A DNA stretch of 64,000 nt. It comes from Blastococcus colisei. GTDB lineage: Bacteria > Actinomycetota > Actinomycetes > Mycobacteriales > Geodermatophilaceae. Shown one piece after another: positions 8,374 to 16,561 of this stretch. The DNA is taken from the NCBI RefSeq assembly GCF_006717095.1, contig NZ_VFQE01000001.1, positions 2,728,001 to 2,792,000 on the forward strand. Direction: 5' to 3'. The translations under genes were made by a program, and so were the position numbers. Below the pieces are notes generated by a model that saw nothing but the letters and a program-made list of their open reading frames with translations, was not told the origin of the DNA and ran no database searches. Each line of letters opens with the position of its first letter. Position 1 is the stretch's first letter.

Positions 8374-10961
8374 CAGACCTCCACCAGCCCGAGGTCGACC
8401 ACGAGCTCGCCGGTGACGCCCTCGGACGCGGCGGCGTGCAGCTCGACGACGGTGCCGCCGGCGAGGTCCTCGACCACCCGCAGCGGGACGTGCACGTCAC
8501 CCTTCGCGCCGATGGGGAACCAGCGCATCGGCTCCCCGTCGCGCACCAGGAGCACGTAGACCAGCTCGGCGGTCGAGTTGCCCCCGCGGAAGTACAGCGC
8601 CTGCGCGGACTGCCCGTTCGGGACGGTGTACCTCAGCGAGGCGTCGATCGGCCCGGGCTTGCTCAGCCCCTCGCCGGTGATCGGAAAGACGCCTTGCAGG
8701 AAGCGGGGGGTGCTCTTCACGCGGGTGCTCCTCTTCCGGGTGGGGTGTCGCGGTTCGGGGACGGTCGGCTGCCGGTGGCCGCGGGGCTGCGGCTGGGCGG
8801 CGGCCGGCGGTGGGGCGATGAGCTCGGCGGGACCGTCGACGCGGGCGACGTCGACCGCGCAGACCTTGAAGGCGGGCATCTTCGAGATCGGATCGAGGGA
8901 GTCGGCGTCGGTGAGCGCGTTGGCGCTGGAGCCGCCGCCCCAGTGGAAGGGCGCGAAGACGGTGTCGGGGCGGACGGCGTCGGTGATCAGCGCGTGGAAG
9001 CAGGCCCGGCCGCGGCGGGTGGTCAGCTCGACGACGTCGTCCGGGCCGATGCCCAGCCGCCGGGCCAGGTCGGGGTGCAGCTCCGCACGCGGAGTGGGGG
9101 CCACCATCTGCAGGCTGCGGGTTCGGCGGGTCTGCGTCCCGGACTGGTACTGGGCGAGCACCCGGCCGGTGGTGAGCACGTACGGGTAGTCGGCGTCCGG
9201 CCGCTCGTGGGCGTCCACGTGCTCGACCCGGACGAATCGGGCCCGGCCGTCGGGGGTGGCGAACCGCTCGGTGAACAGCCGCGGCGTGCCGGGGTGGCTG
9301 TCAGCCGGGCACGGCCAGAAGACACCCTGTTCGTCGTCGATGCGCCGGTAGCTGATACCCGAGTAGTCGGCCGCTCCCCCGGCGCTGGCCCGGCGCAACT
9401 CGTCGAACACCGTCTCCGGGTCGCCGCTGAAGTACCGGCCCGCTCCGAGCCGCTCGGCCAGCGTCGCCAGCAGCTGCAGGTCGTCGGGAACGCCGGACGG
9501 CGGCTCGAGCGCCTTCCGCCGCCGGATGACCCGGCCCTCGACGTTGGTCGTCGTCCCCTCCTCCTCCGCCCACATGGCGCTCGGCAGGACGACGTCGGCG
9601 AGCTCGGCGGTCTCGGAGAGGAAGAAGTCGCTGACGGCGAGGAAGTCCAGGTCGCCCAGCCGGCTGATGACGCGCCGGGCGTCAGGCGCGCTGACCGCGA
9701 CGTTGCTGGCGAGGACGAGAAACGTCCTGACACCGCCGTCCGTGCCGAGGGCGTCCAGCAGCTCGAAGGCGCTCTTCCCCGGCATCGGCAGGTCGTCGGG
9801 GTCGACGCCCCACACGCGGGCGACGTGGGCTCGGGCCGCCGGGTCCGAGAGCGACCGGTAGCCGGGCAGCTGGTCGGCCTTCTGCCCGTGCTCGCGGCCG
9901 CCCTGGCCGTTGCCCTGGCCGGTGACCGTGCCCCAGCCACTGCCCGGGCGGCCAGGCAGCCCGAGCGCGAGCGCCAGGTTGATCCACGCCTGGGCGGTGT
10001 CCGTGCCGGTGCGGTGCTGCTCCGCGCCGCGGGCGGTCAGCACGATCGCCTTCTCCGCGCGGGCGACGGCGAAGACGGTCCGCCGCTGGTCGGCGACCGG
10101 CACGCCGGTGATCCGCTCGACCCGGTCGGGCCAGTAGGCGGCCACCCCGGCGCGGACGTCGCCGAAGCCCGTCGTCCGCTCGGCGATGTAGGCCTCGTCG
10201 ACGAGCCCTTCCGCCAGCGCGATGTGCAGCAGACCGTTGGCCAGGGCCAGGTCGGTGCCGGGCAGCGGCTGCAGGTGCAATGCGGCATGACGGGCGGTCG
10301 CGGTGCGCCGGGGATCGACCACGACGTGCTGCGCGCCGCGCTCGCGGCCGGCGTCGAAGTACTGCATCGCCGGCGGCATGGTGTCGGCCGGGTTGCTGCC
10401 GACCAGGACGACGACGTCCGCCTCGGCGATGTCGCTCAGCGGGAACGGCATGCCGCGGTCGAGGCCGAAGGCGCGATTCGCCGCGCCCGCGGCCGACGAC
10501 ATGCAGAAGCGGCCGTTGTAGTCGATCGCGCTGGTGCGCAGCGCCACCCGGGCGAACTTGCCGAACTGGTAGGCCTGCTCGTTGGTCAGTGATCCGCCGC
10601 CGAAGCAGCCGACGGCGTCGCGGCCGTACCGGTCCTGGGTGCGCTCGATCGCCGCGACCAGCCGGCCGAGGGCGTCGTCCCAGGTGGTCTCGACAAGCGG
10701 GCTGGTGCGGTCGCCCGGCGTCGCGCGGACCAGCGGGCGGAGCAGCCGCTCGGGGTGGTCGAGCAGCTCGGTGGACGACCAGCCCTTCGAGCACAGCCCG
10801 CCCTTGTTGGTCGGGAAGTCGGCCGGGACGAGGGTTGCGGGCCGGTCGCCGGCGGTCACGTCCATGCCGCACTGCAGGGAGCAGTACGGGCAGTGCGTCA
10901 GCGTCGTCTGCGTCGTCCCGGCAGAGCGGGCCGGGAACTCGGGCGAGACGGCGGCGGGCAC
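8373..10961 (-). CDS. nasC: assimilatory nitrate reductase (molybdopterin) fused to a conserved small C-terminal domain
   Basis: About 862 residues from the proposed GTG 10961; the start is uncertain and no strong ribosome binding site is visible. The N-terminal [4Fe-4S] ligands are Cys24, Cys27, Cys31 and Cys57 (HCPYCSLQCGMDV, CSKG). The molybdopterin oxidoreductase and dinucleotide-binding domains follow to about residue 705. After a Pro/Arg-rich linker, the last 115 residues (beginning KSTPRFLQGVFP, ending LVVDLGLVEV) match a conserved small protein that I know as a separate gene between nitrate reductase and nirB in other actinobacteria. Here no stop separates the two. However, GTG 8720 preceded by AAGAGGAG could start the small protein separately in the same frame. 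Role: reduction of nitrate to nitrite. Confidence 0.88.
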   Translation of the reverse strand: MPAAVSPEFPARSAGTTQTTLTHCPYCSLQCGMDVTAGDRPATLVPADFPTNKGGLCSKGWSSTELLDHPERLLRPLVRATPGDRTSPLVETTWDDALGRLVAAIERTQDRYGRDAVGCFGGGSLTNEQAYQFGKFARVALRTSAIDYNGRFCMSSAAGAANRAFGLDRGMPFPLSDIAEADVVVLVGSNPADTMPPAMQYFDAGRERGAQHVVVDPRRTATARHAALHLQPLPGTDLALANGLLHIALAEGLVDEAYIAERTTGFGDVRAGVAAYWPDRVERITGVPVADQRRTVFAVARAEKAIVLTARGAEQHRTGTDTAQAWINLALALGLPGRPGSGWGTVTGQGNGQGGREHGQKADQLPGYRSLSDPAARAHVARVWGVDPDDLPMPGKSAFELLDALGTDGGVRTFLVLASNVAVSAPDARRVISRLGDLDFLAVSDFFLSETAELADVVLPSAMWAEEEGTTTNVEGRVIRRRKALEPPSGVPDDLQLLATLAERLGAGRYFSGDPETVFDELRRASAGGAADYSGISYRRIDDEQGVFWPCPADSHPGTPRLFTERFATPDGRARFVRVEHVDAHERPDADYPYVLTTGRVLAQYQSGTQTRRTRSLQMVAPTPRAELHPDLARRLGIGPDDVVELTTRRGRACFHALITDAVRPDTVFAPFHWGGGSSANALTDADSLDPISKMPAFKVCAVDVARVDGPAELIAPPPAAAQPQPRGHRQPTVPEPRHPTRKRSTRVKSTPRFLQGVFPITGEGLSKPGPIDASLRYTVPNGQSAQALYFRGGNSTAELVYVLLVRDGEPMRWFPIGAKGDVHVPLRVVEDLAGGTVVELHAAASEGVTGELVVDLGLVEV

Positions 10962-11108
10962 GCAACCGAGAGTCGGTGGTCGTCGTTTCCCCCTGTGGAC
11001 ACCGGCGTCAACGCTGGGTTCCGAGGACCTCACCAGGGGCCGCCCGACACTGTGCGGCGCGCACCGGCGCAGGATGGTCGGCGGAGCGGAGCAGAAGCGG
11101 AGGTGCGC

Positions 11109-11915
11109 ATGACCGGGCCGGACCAGACGCCGGACGACGGCACCGACCCCGACTCCCCTGAGGGCCGGGGCGGCGCTGCCGGCGTTCTCCCGGCCGCTCG
11201 TCCGGGCAGCGGCCGCAGCGGCCTGGACCGGCGGCGGGTGCTCGGAGCGGCGATCGAGTTCATCGACGAGGAGGGACTCGACGCGCTGACCATGCGGCGC
11301 CTCGGCTCCCGTCTCGGGGTCGAGGCCATGGCGCTGTACCGCTACGTACCCGGACGGGAGCAGCTGCTCGACGGCGTGGTCGAGTCGGTGATCGACGAGC
11401 TCTACGGCGATCCGGACGTGCACCTGGCCGCCTCGCACGGCTGGCAGGACTACCTGCAGCGGCTGGCGCACGGGGTGCGGCGCATCGCGCTGGCACACCC
11501 CGAGGTGTTCCCGCTGGTGGCGACCCGCCCGCCGGCCGCGCCCTGGGTGCGGCCTCCGCTGCGCAGCCTGCGCTGGGTGGAGTCCTTCCTCGACACCCTG
11601 ATCGACAGCGGGTTCAGCGAGGAGTCCGCCGTCGCCGCCTACCGCGCCTACTCCAGTTTCCTGCTCGGCCACCTGCTCCTGGAGGTGTCCCAGAAGGGGG
11701 TCAGCATCAGCCCCAGGGACCAGCCGGAGGGGGTACGGCAGGCGGCCGCGACGACGGACCTCAGCGAGTACCCCACCGTCGTCCGGCTGGAGTCGCTGCT
11801 GTCGCTGGACGAGTCCGCGGCCGAGTTCGAGGAGGCGCTGGAGAACCTGCTGGAGCGCCTCGAGGTGGTGCTGCGCGAGGGCCGGACGCCCCAGCGCGGG
11901 GACGCGGGCTCCTAA
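11109..11915 (+). CDS. TetR family transcriptional regulator
   Basis: 268 residues from ATG 11109, with GGAGG 5 bases upstream. A disordered 35-residue N-terminus precedes the TetR helix-turn-helix (RRRVLGAAIEFIDEEGLDAL, TMRRLGSRLGVEAMALYRYV). The C-terminal ligand domain resembles the tetracycline-repressor-type C-terminal domain (helical, with LAHPEVFPLVATRPP). The gene is divergent from the nitrate reductase operon with a 147-bp control region between them, but TetR proteins of this type usually act on drug or lipid genes, so control of nitrate reduction is only a possibility. No clean palindrome was found in the gap. Confidence 0.9.
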   Translation: MTGPDQTPDDGTDPDSPEGRGGAAGVLPAARPGSGRSGLDRRRVLGAAIEFIDEEGLDALTMRRLGSRLGVEAMALYRYVPGREQLLDGVVESVIDELYGDPDVHLAASHGWQDYLQRLAHGVRRIALAHPEVFPLVATRPPAAPWVRPPLRSLRWVESFLDTLIDSGFSEESAVAAYRAYSSFLLGHLLLEVSQKGVSISPRDQPEGVRQAAATTDLSEYPTVVRLESLLSLDESAAEFEEALENLLERLEVVLREGRTPQRGDAGS

Positions 11916-11929
11916 ACCCGGAGCGAGCC

Positions 11930-11954
11930 GTTTACGTCGTATATCGACGGGCAC
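11930..11954 (+). promoter_or_regulatory. sigma-F/sigma-B-like promoter of the PRC-barrel stress gene
   Basis: GTTT (11930-11933), a 15-base spacer, then GGGCAC (11949-11954) resembles the actinobacterial SigF/SigB consensus GTTT-N14-16-GGGTAT. The spacer contains CGTCG-TATAT-CGACG, an inverted repeat. ATG 12033 is about 70 bases downstream. Confidence 0.45.
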
Positions 11955-12032
11955 CGCTGGAACGAGCCTCGGCGGAGCACGTACCCCGAGGAACGCACCG
12001 CCATCCCAGCCATGAGTCCGCGAGGAGCGCGC

Positions 12033-12821
12033 ATGATCACCGACCAGCAGCTGCAGTCCGTCATCGGCAGTACGGCCGTCGGACCCGAGGGCAAGCTCGG
12101 CACGGTCGGGGAGGTCTACCTCGACGACGAGACCGGCCGTCCCGAGTGGGCCACCATCCGCACCGGGATGTTCGGCACCAAGGAGGCCTTCATCCCGCTG
12201 GCCCAGGCCGACCTCACCGGCGAGGACCTCCGCGTCCCCTACGACAAGGACACGGTCAAGAACGCCCCGCACATCGGCACCGACGGCCACCTCTCCCCCG
12301 CCGAGGAGACCGAGCTCTACCGCTACTACGGCATCGGGAACGAGGGCAGCGCCCCGGTCGCCGACACGACCGCCCGCGGGACGGCCGGCCAGGACACCGT
12401 CGGCCACGGCACCGTCGGCCACGACACCTCCGGCCCGACCACCGACGACGCCATGACCCGCTCCGAGGAGCACCTGCAGGTCGGCACGCAGCGCGTGGAG
12501 GCGGGACGCGCCCGCCTGCGCAAGTACGTGGTCACCGAGAACGTCACCCGGACCGTGCCCGTCTCGCACGAGGAGGTCGTCCTCGAGCGCGAGCCGATCA
12601 CCGACGCCGACGTCGGCACCGCGCTGGACGGCCCGGCCATCTCCGAGGAGGAGCACGAGGTCGTCCTGCACGCCGAGCGTCCGGTCGTGGCCAAGGAAGC
12701 CGTGCCCGTCGAGCGCGTGCGGCTGGACACCGAGACGGTCACCGAGGAGCAGACGGTGACCGAGGCGGTCCGCAAGGAGCAGATCGAGCTCGACGCCGAC
12801 CCCGACGTCCGGAGGTCCTGA
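12033..12821 (+). CDS. PRC-barrel and DUF2382 (YsnF/AvaK-type) stress protein
   Basis: 262 residues from ATG 12033, chosen over ATG 12012 because GAGGAG lies 6 bases upstream. The N-terminal PRC-barrel domain spans about residues 1-80 (VIGSTAVGPEGKLGTVGEVY). A Gly/Thr-rich linker with GTAGQDTVGHGTVGHDT repeats follows. The DUF2382 domain covers about 150-255 with its acidic VTENVTRTVPVSHEEVVLER pattern. Such proteins are general stress or desiccation-associated cytoplasmic proteins of unknown biochemistry. The upstream sigma-F-like promoter fits. The stop overlaps the next start by one base (TGATG), so the membrane protein downstream is co-translated. Confidence 0.9.
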   Translation: MITDQQLQSVIGSTAVGPEGKLGTVGEVYLDDETGRPEWATIRTGMFGTKEAFIPLAQADLTGEDLRVPYDKDTVKNAPHIGTDGHLSPAEETELYRYYGIGNEGSAPVADTTARGTAGQDTVGHGTVGHDTSGPTTDDAMTRSEEHLQVGTQRVEAGRARLRKYVVTENVTRTVPVSHEEVVLEREPITDADVGTALDGPAISEEEHEVVLHAERPVVAKEAVPVERVRLDTETVTEEQTVTEAVRKEQIELDADPDVRRS

Positions 12822-13417
12822 TGTCGGAGTTCTCCCGCGATGAGGGCGCCCACTCGACGAAGGGCGCTGCCCGCGACGCCGTCGACGCCCAGCGGTCCCG
12901 CTACGGCGGCATCAAGTGGGGGGCCGCCTTCTTCGGCTGGCTTTCCGCCAACGGCCTGGCCGTGCTGCTGATCGCCCTGCTCAGTGCGGCCGGCGTCGCG
13001 ATCGGCCTCACCCAGGGCATCCCGTCCCCCGACGCGGCGGCCCAGGAAGCCGACACCATCGGCATCGTCGGCGGCATCGTGCTGCTGGTGATCCTGTTCC
13101 TGGCCTACCTGGCCGGCGGCTACGTGGCCGGCCGGATGGCCCGCTTCGACGGCGCCCGGCAGGGCATCGCCGTCTGGGTCATCGGGCTGCTCGTGGTCAT
13201 CGCGCTGGCGGTGCTGGGGCTGGTGTTCGGCTCGGAGTACAACGTGCTCCAGCAGCTCAACCTGCCGCGCATCCCGATCGACGAGGGCACCGCGACCACC
13301 GGCGGCATCATCGCGCTGGTCGCCGTCCTGCTGCTGACCCTGCTGGGCGCCGTTCTCGGCGGCAAGCTCGGTGAGCGGTACCACCGCAAGGTCGACCGCG
13401 CCGGCTTCGACGTCTGA
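12821..13417 (+). CDS. four-TM membrane protein coupled to the PRC-barrel gene
   Basis: 198 residues. A hydrophilic N-terminus of about 35 residues (HSTKGAARDAVDAQRSRYGG) precedes four hydrophobic segments near residues 42-62, 82-104, 117-139 and 160-182. The C-terminus is short and basic (GGKLGERYHRKVDRAGF). The sequence resembles small YrzE/TIGR04086-like actinobacterial membrane proteins that accompany PRC-barrel proteins, but I cannot assign a function. ATG 12821 lies 6 bases after GGAGG, inside the preceding gene. Confidence 0.8.
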   Translation: MSEFSRDEGAHSTKGAARDAVDAQRSRYGGIKWGAAFFGWLSANGLAVLLIALLSAAGVAIGLTQGIPSPDAAAQEADTIGIVGGIVLLVILFLAYLAGGYVAGRMARFDGARQGIAVWVIGLLVVIALAVLGLVFGSEYNVLQQLNLPRIPIDEGTATTGGIIALVAVLLLTLLGAVLGGKLGERYHRKVDRAGFDV

Positions 13418-13443
13418 GCAGGGGCCTGGTGGGCCGATCCAGC

Positions 13444-13475
13444 ACGGGGGCCGCCCTTCCCGGGGCGGCCCCCGT
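13444..13475 (+). terminator. strong GC-rich terminator hairpin
   Basis: ACGGGGGCCGCCC (13444-13456) and GGGCGGCCCCCGT (13463-13475) form a perfect 13-bp stem with a 6-base loop TTCCCG, 26 bases after the stop of the membrane protein gene. There is no U-tract. Confidence 0.8.
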
Positions 13476-13505
13476 CGGCGTCGACTGCCGTGGTCGAATG
13501 CCGGG

Positions 13506-14171
13506 GTGACCCAGGGGCCCACCATCCGGCGGATCGACTCCCCGGACGAGGAGGGCCCCGACGTCCGGCGGGCCGAGCAGCGCGACGTCCCCTGCATCGC
13601 GGCCACGCTCACGATCGCCCTCGGCGCCTCCCGGTGGGCGCGGTGGGCGCTGCCCGATGACGGCCGCATCCAGCGGCTGACCCGCCTGCACGAGCTCGAC
13701 GCCGGGCACCGCGGGGTGGGCACCGGCACGGCGTGGGTGACCGACGACGTCGACGCCGTGGCCGTCTGGGAACCGCCGCCGGGTGCCCAGGGCACCACTC
13801 CCCTGCCGTCCGACGTGCGGACCGCTCTGGCGAACGAGCTCCCGTACCTCTCCGCGCACCGGATCGGCGCCGTCCGCGACACCGCCGCCCTCGTCGACGC
13901 GGCGCGGCCGGAGCAGCCGCACTGGTGGCTGCGGCACCTGGGCGTGCGCCCCAGCTCGCGCCGCCGCGGGCTGGCCGCCGCCGTGCTGGCGCCCGCCCTG
14001 GTGCGCTGCGACACCGACGGCGTCCTGGCCGCGGCCGCCGTCCATTCCTGGGCCAACGTGCGATTCCTGCGCGGGTTCGGCTTCGAGGTCACGCTCACCG
14101 GCCGGACGACGGACGACGAGCTCCCGCTGTGGGTGCTGGTGCGGCAACCTCAGCCGAGCTTCATCGGCTGA
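13506..14171 (+). CDS. GNAT family N-acetyltransferase
   Basis: 221 residues from GTG 13506, the first start after the terminator. The acetyl-CoA motif is HLGVRPSSRRRGLAAAVLAP. The C-terminal VHSWANVRFLRGFGFEVTL segment is the usual GNAT strand-helix-strand end, and the layout matches actinobacterial GNAT proteins with a VWEPPPG segment at mid-length. Substrate unknown. Translation may be leaderless, because no Shine-Dalgarno sequence is visible. Confidence 0.82.
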   Translation: MTQGPTIRRIDSPDEEGPDVRRAEQRDVPCIAATLTIALGASRWARWALPDDGRIQRLTRLHELDAGHRGVGTGTAWVTDDVDAVAVWEPPPGAQGTTPLPSDVRTALANELPYLSAHRIGAVRDTAALVDAARPEQPHWWLRHLGVRPSSRRRGLAAAVLAPALVRCDTDGVLAAAAVHSWANVRFLRGFGFEVTLTGRTTDDELPLWVLVRQPQPSFIG

Positions 14172-14217
14172 CAGGTTTCTGGCCGACCTGCTCCGCCGGC
14201 TGCGTGGGCGCCCTGGG

Positions 14218-14616
14218 CTAGCGAGCGTCCCCGTGTGTCTCTCGGGACGACGGCGAGCCGAAACGGACCAGGTTGCCGTCCGGGTCGACGTGGGCTCCTT
14301 CGTCGAGCCCGTACTCCGTGGGGCTCGGCGCGTGCAGCCGGCCCTCCACCCCCGCAGCGGACCACTCCTCGTGGAGCGCGGCGGCGTCGTCCACCCAGAC
14401 GTAGGCGCAGGACGTCGTCGTCGCACGATCGATCGGTTCCACCGTGGCCAGGTGGATCTCGAGGCCGTCCCGTCGGGCGTAGCCGTAGAAGTCCGCCCCC
14501 GCGTAGGCCTCGACGGAGAATCCCAGACGCCGGTAGTGCCGCAGCGCCCGGTCGAGGTCCGTCGTGACGAACACCGGAGCGATGTGGCGGAGCGTGGTGG
14601 CGGGCATGCCGGGCAC
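14218..14616 (-). CDS. VOC family (glyoxalase/bleomycin-resistance fold) protein
   Basis: 132 residues, a single vicinal-oxygen-chelate domain. It begins LRHIAPVFVTTDLDRALRHY and ends HVDPDGNLVRFGSP, with the usual beta-alpha-beta-beta-beta repeats. Proteins of this size with the AYVWVDDAAALHEEW segment are annotated as bleomycin-resistance-like and are often simple binding proteins. Substrate unknown. ATG 14616 or the in-frame ATG 14607 may be the start. It lies 13 bp downstream of arfB on the same strand, so they are probably co-transcribed. Confidence 0.85.
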   Translation of the reverse strand: MPGMPATTLRHIAPVFVTTDLDRALRHYRRLGFSVEAYAGADFYGYARRDGLEIHLATVEPIDRATTTSCAYVWVDDAAALHEEWSAAGVEGRLHAPSPTEYGLDEGAHVDPDGNLVRFGSPSSRETHGDAR

Positions 14617-14629
14617 GGTAGCGACCCGG

Positions 14630-15070
14630 TCAGTCCCAGGAGCGGCGCTGCTTCTTGAGCTGTCCGCGCTGCTTCTTCGCCTCGATCCGGCGCTCCTGGG
14701 ATCCGCGGGTGGGCTTGGTGCGCCGCCGGCTGGGCGGGGGCGGTGCGAGGGCGGCTCGCAGCACCGCGGCCAGCCGGTCCCGCGCCGCCTGCCGGTTGCG
14801 CAACTGCTGCCGGTGCTCGCTGGCGGCGATGGTGAGGACGCCGTCGACGAGCCGGTTGCTCAGACGCGCGGCCAGCCGGGCCCGCTGGGTGTCGCTGAGC
14901 CCCGGGAGGCCCAGCGGTGCGACGGAGAGCTCGACCCGGGAGTCCGCGGTGTTGACGCCCTGGCCCCCGGGCCCCGACGAGCGGGAGAACCGCCACGTCA
15001 GAGCGGCGGCGGGCACGACGACCGAGCCGGTGACGGGGAGGTCACCGGAGGCGTCGTCGATGCCGGGCAT
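14630..15070 (-). CDS. arfB: alternative ribosome-rescue factor ArfB (peptidyl-tRNA hydrolase domain)
   Basis: 146 residues. The catalytic GGQ loop is in FSRSSGPGGQGVNTADSRVE. The C-terminus is long and basic (ERRIEAKKQRGQLKKQRRSW), which in ArfB inserts into the mRNA channel of stalled ribosomes. Known role: hydrolysis of peptidyl-tRNA on non-stop ribosomes. The start at ATG 15070 gives the normal length of about 140 residues. Upstream on the same strand is the yidD remnant, whose first reading frame runs into arfB without a stop because of a frameshift. Confidence 0.95.
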   Translation of the reverse strand: MPGIDDASGDLPVTGSVVVPAAALTWRFSRSSGPGGQGVNTADSRVELSVAPLGLPGLSDTQRARLAARLSNRLVDGVLTIAASEHRQQLRNRQAARDRLAAVLRAALAPPPPSRRRTKPTRGSQERRIEAKKQRGQLKKQRRSWD

Positions 15071-15080
15071 GCGCACAGTC

Positions 15081-15601
15081 TCACCCAGGGGCGCCGGCGG
15101 GCCCGTCCGGCGTCCTCCCCAGAGGTCGGGCGGGTACCGGGTCGGCGCCGCCCGCCGCGCCGGGGCGGCAGCGCAGCAGCCGGCGGACGGTGAGCCAGGA
15201 TCCGGCCGGGCGCCGTGCCGTTCGCGCGCCTCGACCGCGTAGGCGGTGCAGCTCGGCGAGAACTGACAGCAGGGTGGGCGCGTCGGGCTGATCTGCCGTC
15301 GGTAGCCGCGGACGGCGGCGGTCAGCCGGTCTGCGGGGCGGGTGCCTCGCTGCCCCGTGCCGCTGTGCCGGACCTCCCGCAGCGTCGTCGGCGCCAGCAG
15401 CATCGAATCCATGCCGCAGCCGACCGCGTTGGCGAGGCAGCAGCCGGTGTTGAGGAAGAGCAGGTTCCGCAGGCAGCTGTCGTCGCGACCCCGGTACCCG
15501 AAGCGGGGCGGCCGCCCGTACCGGCCGCGGTAGTGGCCGGCGTAGTGCCCGCCGTAGCCCGTACCCCCGTCGCGGCCGGCGGCGTCGCGGACCCCGACCA
15601 C
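15081..15601 (-). pseudogene. yidD: YidD (membrane protein insertion efficiency factor), frameshifted
   Basis: The N-terminal part is in one frame (RGYRRQISPTRPP, CCQFSPSCTAYAVEARERHG) and the expected continuation (GSWLTVRRLLRCRPGAAGG) is in another. The frames switch near 15210; one added base there would restore the usual HGAxxGSW junction. YidD is a small membrane-associated protein that helps Sec/YidC insertion. An upstream segment with GYGGHYAGHYRGRYGR and DDSCLRNLLFLNTGCCLANA extends the frame to a possible GTG 15601; that start is uncertain. The lesion may be a real mutation or a sequencing error, since yidD is normally intact. Confidence 0.72.
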
Positions 15602-15640
15602 TGCTCCAGATGAACACCATAGGGCTCCCAGGACCGCGGG

Positions 15641-16549
15641 ATGATCGTCGGCATGCCCTCCTTCGCCGACGCGCTGACCGCGGGCCCGGTGGTCCTCGAC
15701 GGCGGGCTGTCCACCGAGCTCGAGGCCCGGGGGCACGACGTGAGCTCCGCGCTGTGGTCGGCCCGGCTGCTCCGGGACGACCCGGCCGCGATCGTGGCGG
15801 CACACGCGGCCTTCGCCGCGGCAGGCGCCCAGGTCGCGACGACCGCGAGCTACCAGGCGACGGTGGACGGCTTCGCGGCCGTCGGCGTGGACGCGGGCGA
15901 GGCCCGCCGGCTCATCGCCTCGTCGGTGGCGCTGGCGCGGGAGGGGCAGGGCGCGGGCTGGGTGGCCGGGTCGGTCGGCCCGTACGGCGCGATGCTGGCC
16001 GACGGCTCGGAGTACACCGGCGCGTACGTCGGCTCCGTCGGTGTGGCCGCGCTCCGCGGCTTCCACCGACCCCGGATGACGCTGCTCGCCGAGGCCGGTG
16101 CCGACGTCCTGGCCTGCGAGACGGTGCCCGCCGCGGCCGAGGCGGAGGCGCTGCTCGCCGAGGCCGACGCGCTGGGCCTGCCCATCTGGCTGTCGCTCAC
16201 CACGGTCGTGGACGACGCCGGCGTCGCCCGCACCCGGCGGGGCGAACGCGCCGCCGACGTCTTCGCGATGGCCGCCGACGTGGACGCCGTCGTCGCCGTG
16301 GGCGTCAACTGCACACTGCCCGCCGCCGTCCCGCCGTCCCTCGGCGCGGCGGCCGTCTCGGGGAAGCCCGTCGTCGTCTACCCGAACAGCGGCGAGGCCT
16401 GGGACGCCGAGGCGCGACGCTGGACGGGCAGCCCGGGCATCTCGCCGGACGTCGGCCCCACCTGGGTGGCCGCCGGTGCTCGGCTGGTCGGTGGCTGCTG
16501 CCGCGTCCGGCCGGCCGACATCGCCGCCCTCGCCGCGACGATCAGCTGA
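15641..16549 (+). CDS. mmuM: homocysteine S-methyltransferase
   Basis: 302 residues from ATG 15641 (ATG 15653 is also possible). The zinc-binding cysteines of the family are visible as VGVNCTLP and, at the C-terminus, GGCCRVRP. The N-terminus VVLDGGLSTELEARGHD is typical of MmuM. It transfers a methyl group from S-methylmethionine or S-adenosylmethionine to homocysteine, giving methionine, in the cytoplasm. The length is normal. The gene ends at a pair of terminator-like hairpins and converges on the SDR gene. Confidence 0.93.
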   Translation: MIVGMPSFADALTAGPVVLDGGLSTELEARGHDVSSALWSARLLRDDPAAIVAAHAAFAAAGAQVATTASYQATVDGFAAVGVDAGEARRLIASSVALAREGQGAGWVAGSVGPYGAMLADGSEYTGAYVGSVGVAALRGFHRPRMTLLAEAGADVLACETVPAAAEAEALLAEADALGLPIWLSLTTVVDDAGVARTRRGERAADVFAMAADVDAVVAVGVNCTLPAAVPPSLGAAAVSGKPVVVYPNSGEAWDAEARRWTGSPGISPDVGPTWVAAGARLVGGCCRVRPADIAALAATIS

Positions 16550-16561
16550 CCTGGTCGTCAG

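Noticed and set aside
6637-8559. Plus-strand 640-codon frame over nirB
   Set aside because: Antisense shadow; nirB has all cofactor ligands in the correct order and the shadow has no recognisable domain.
10962-12671. Minus-strand frame that extends the nitrate reductase upstream to 12671 (1432 codons in all)
   Set aside because: The extension is antisense to the well-supported TetR and PRC-barrel genes and has low-complexity, non-homologous sequence. Stop-free antisense frames are expected in DNA this GC-rich.
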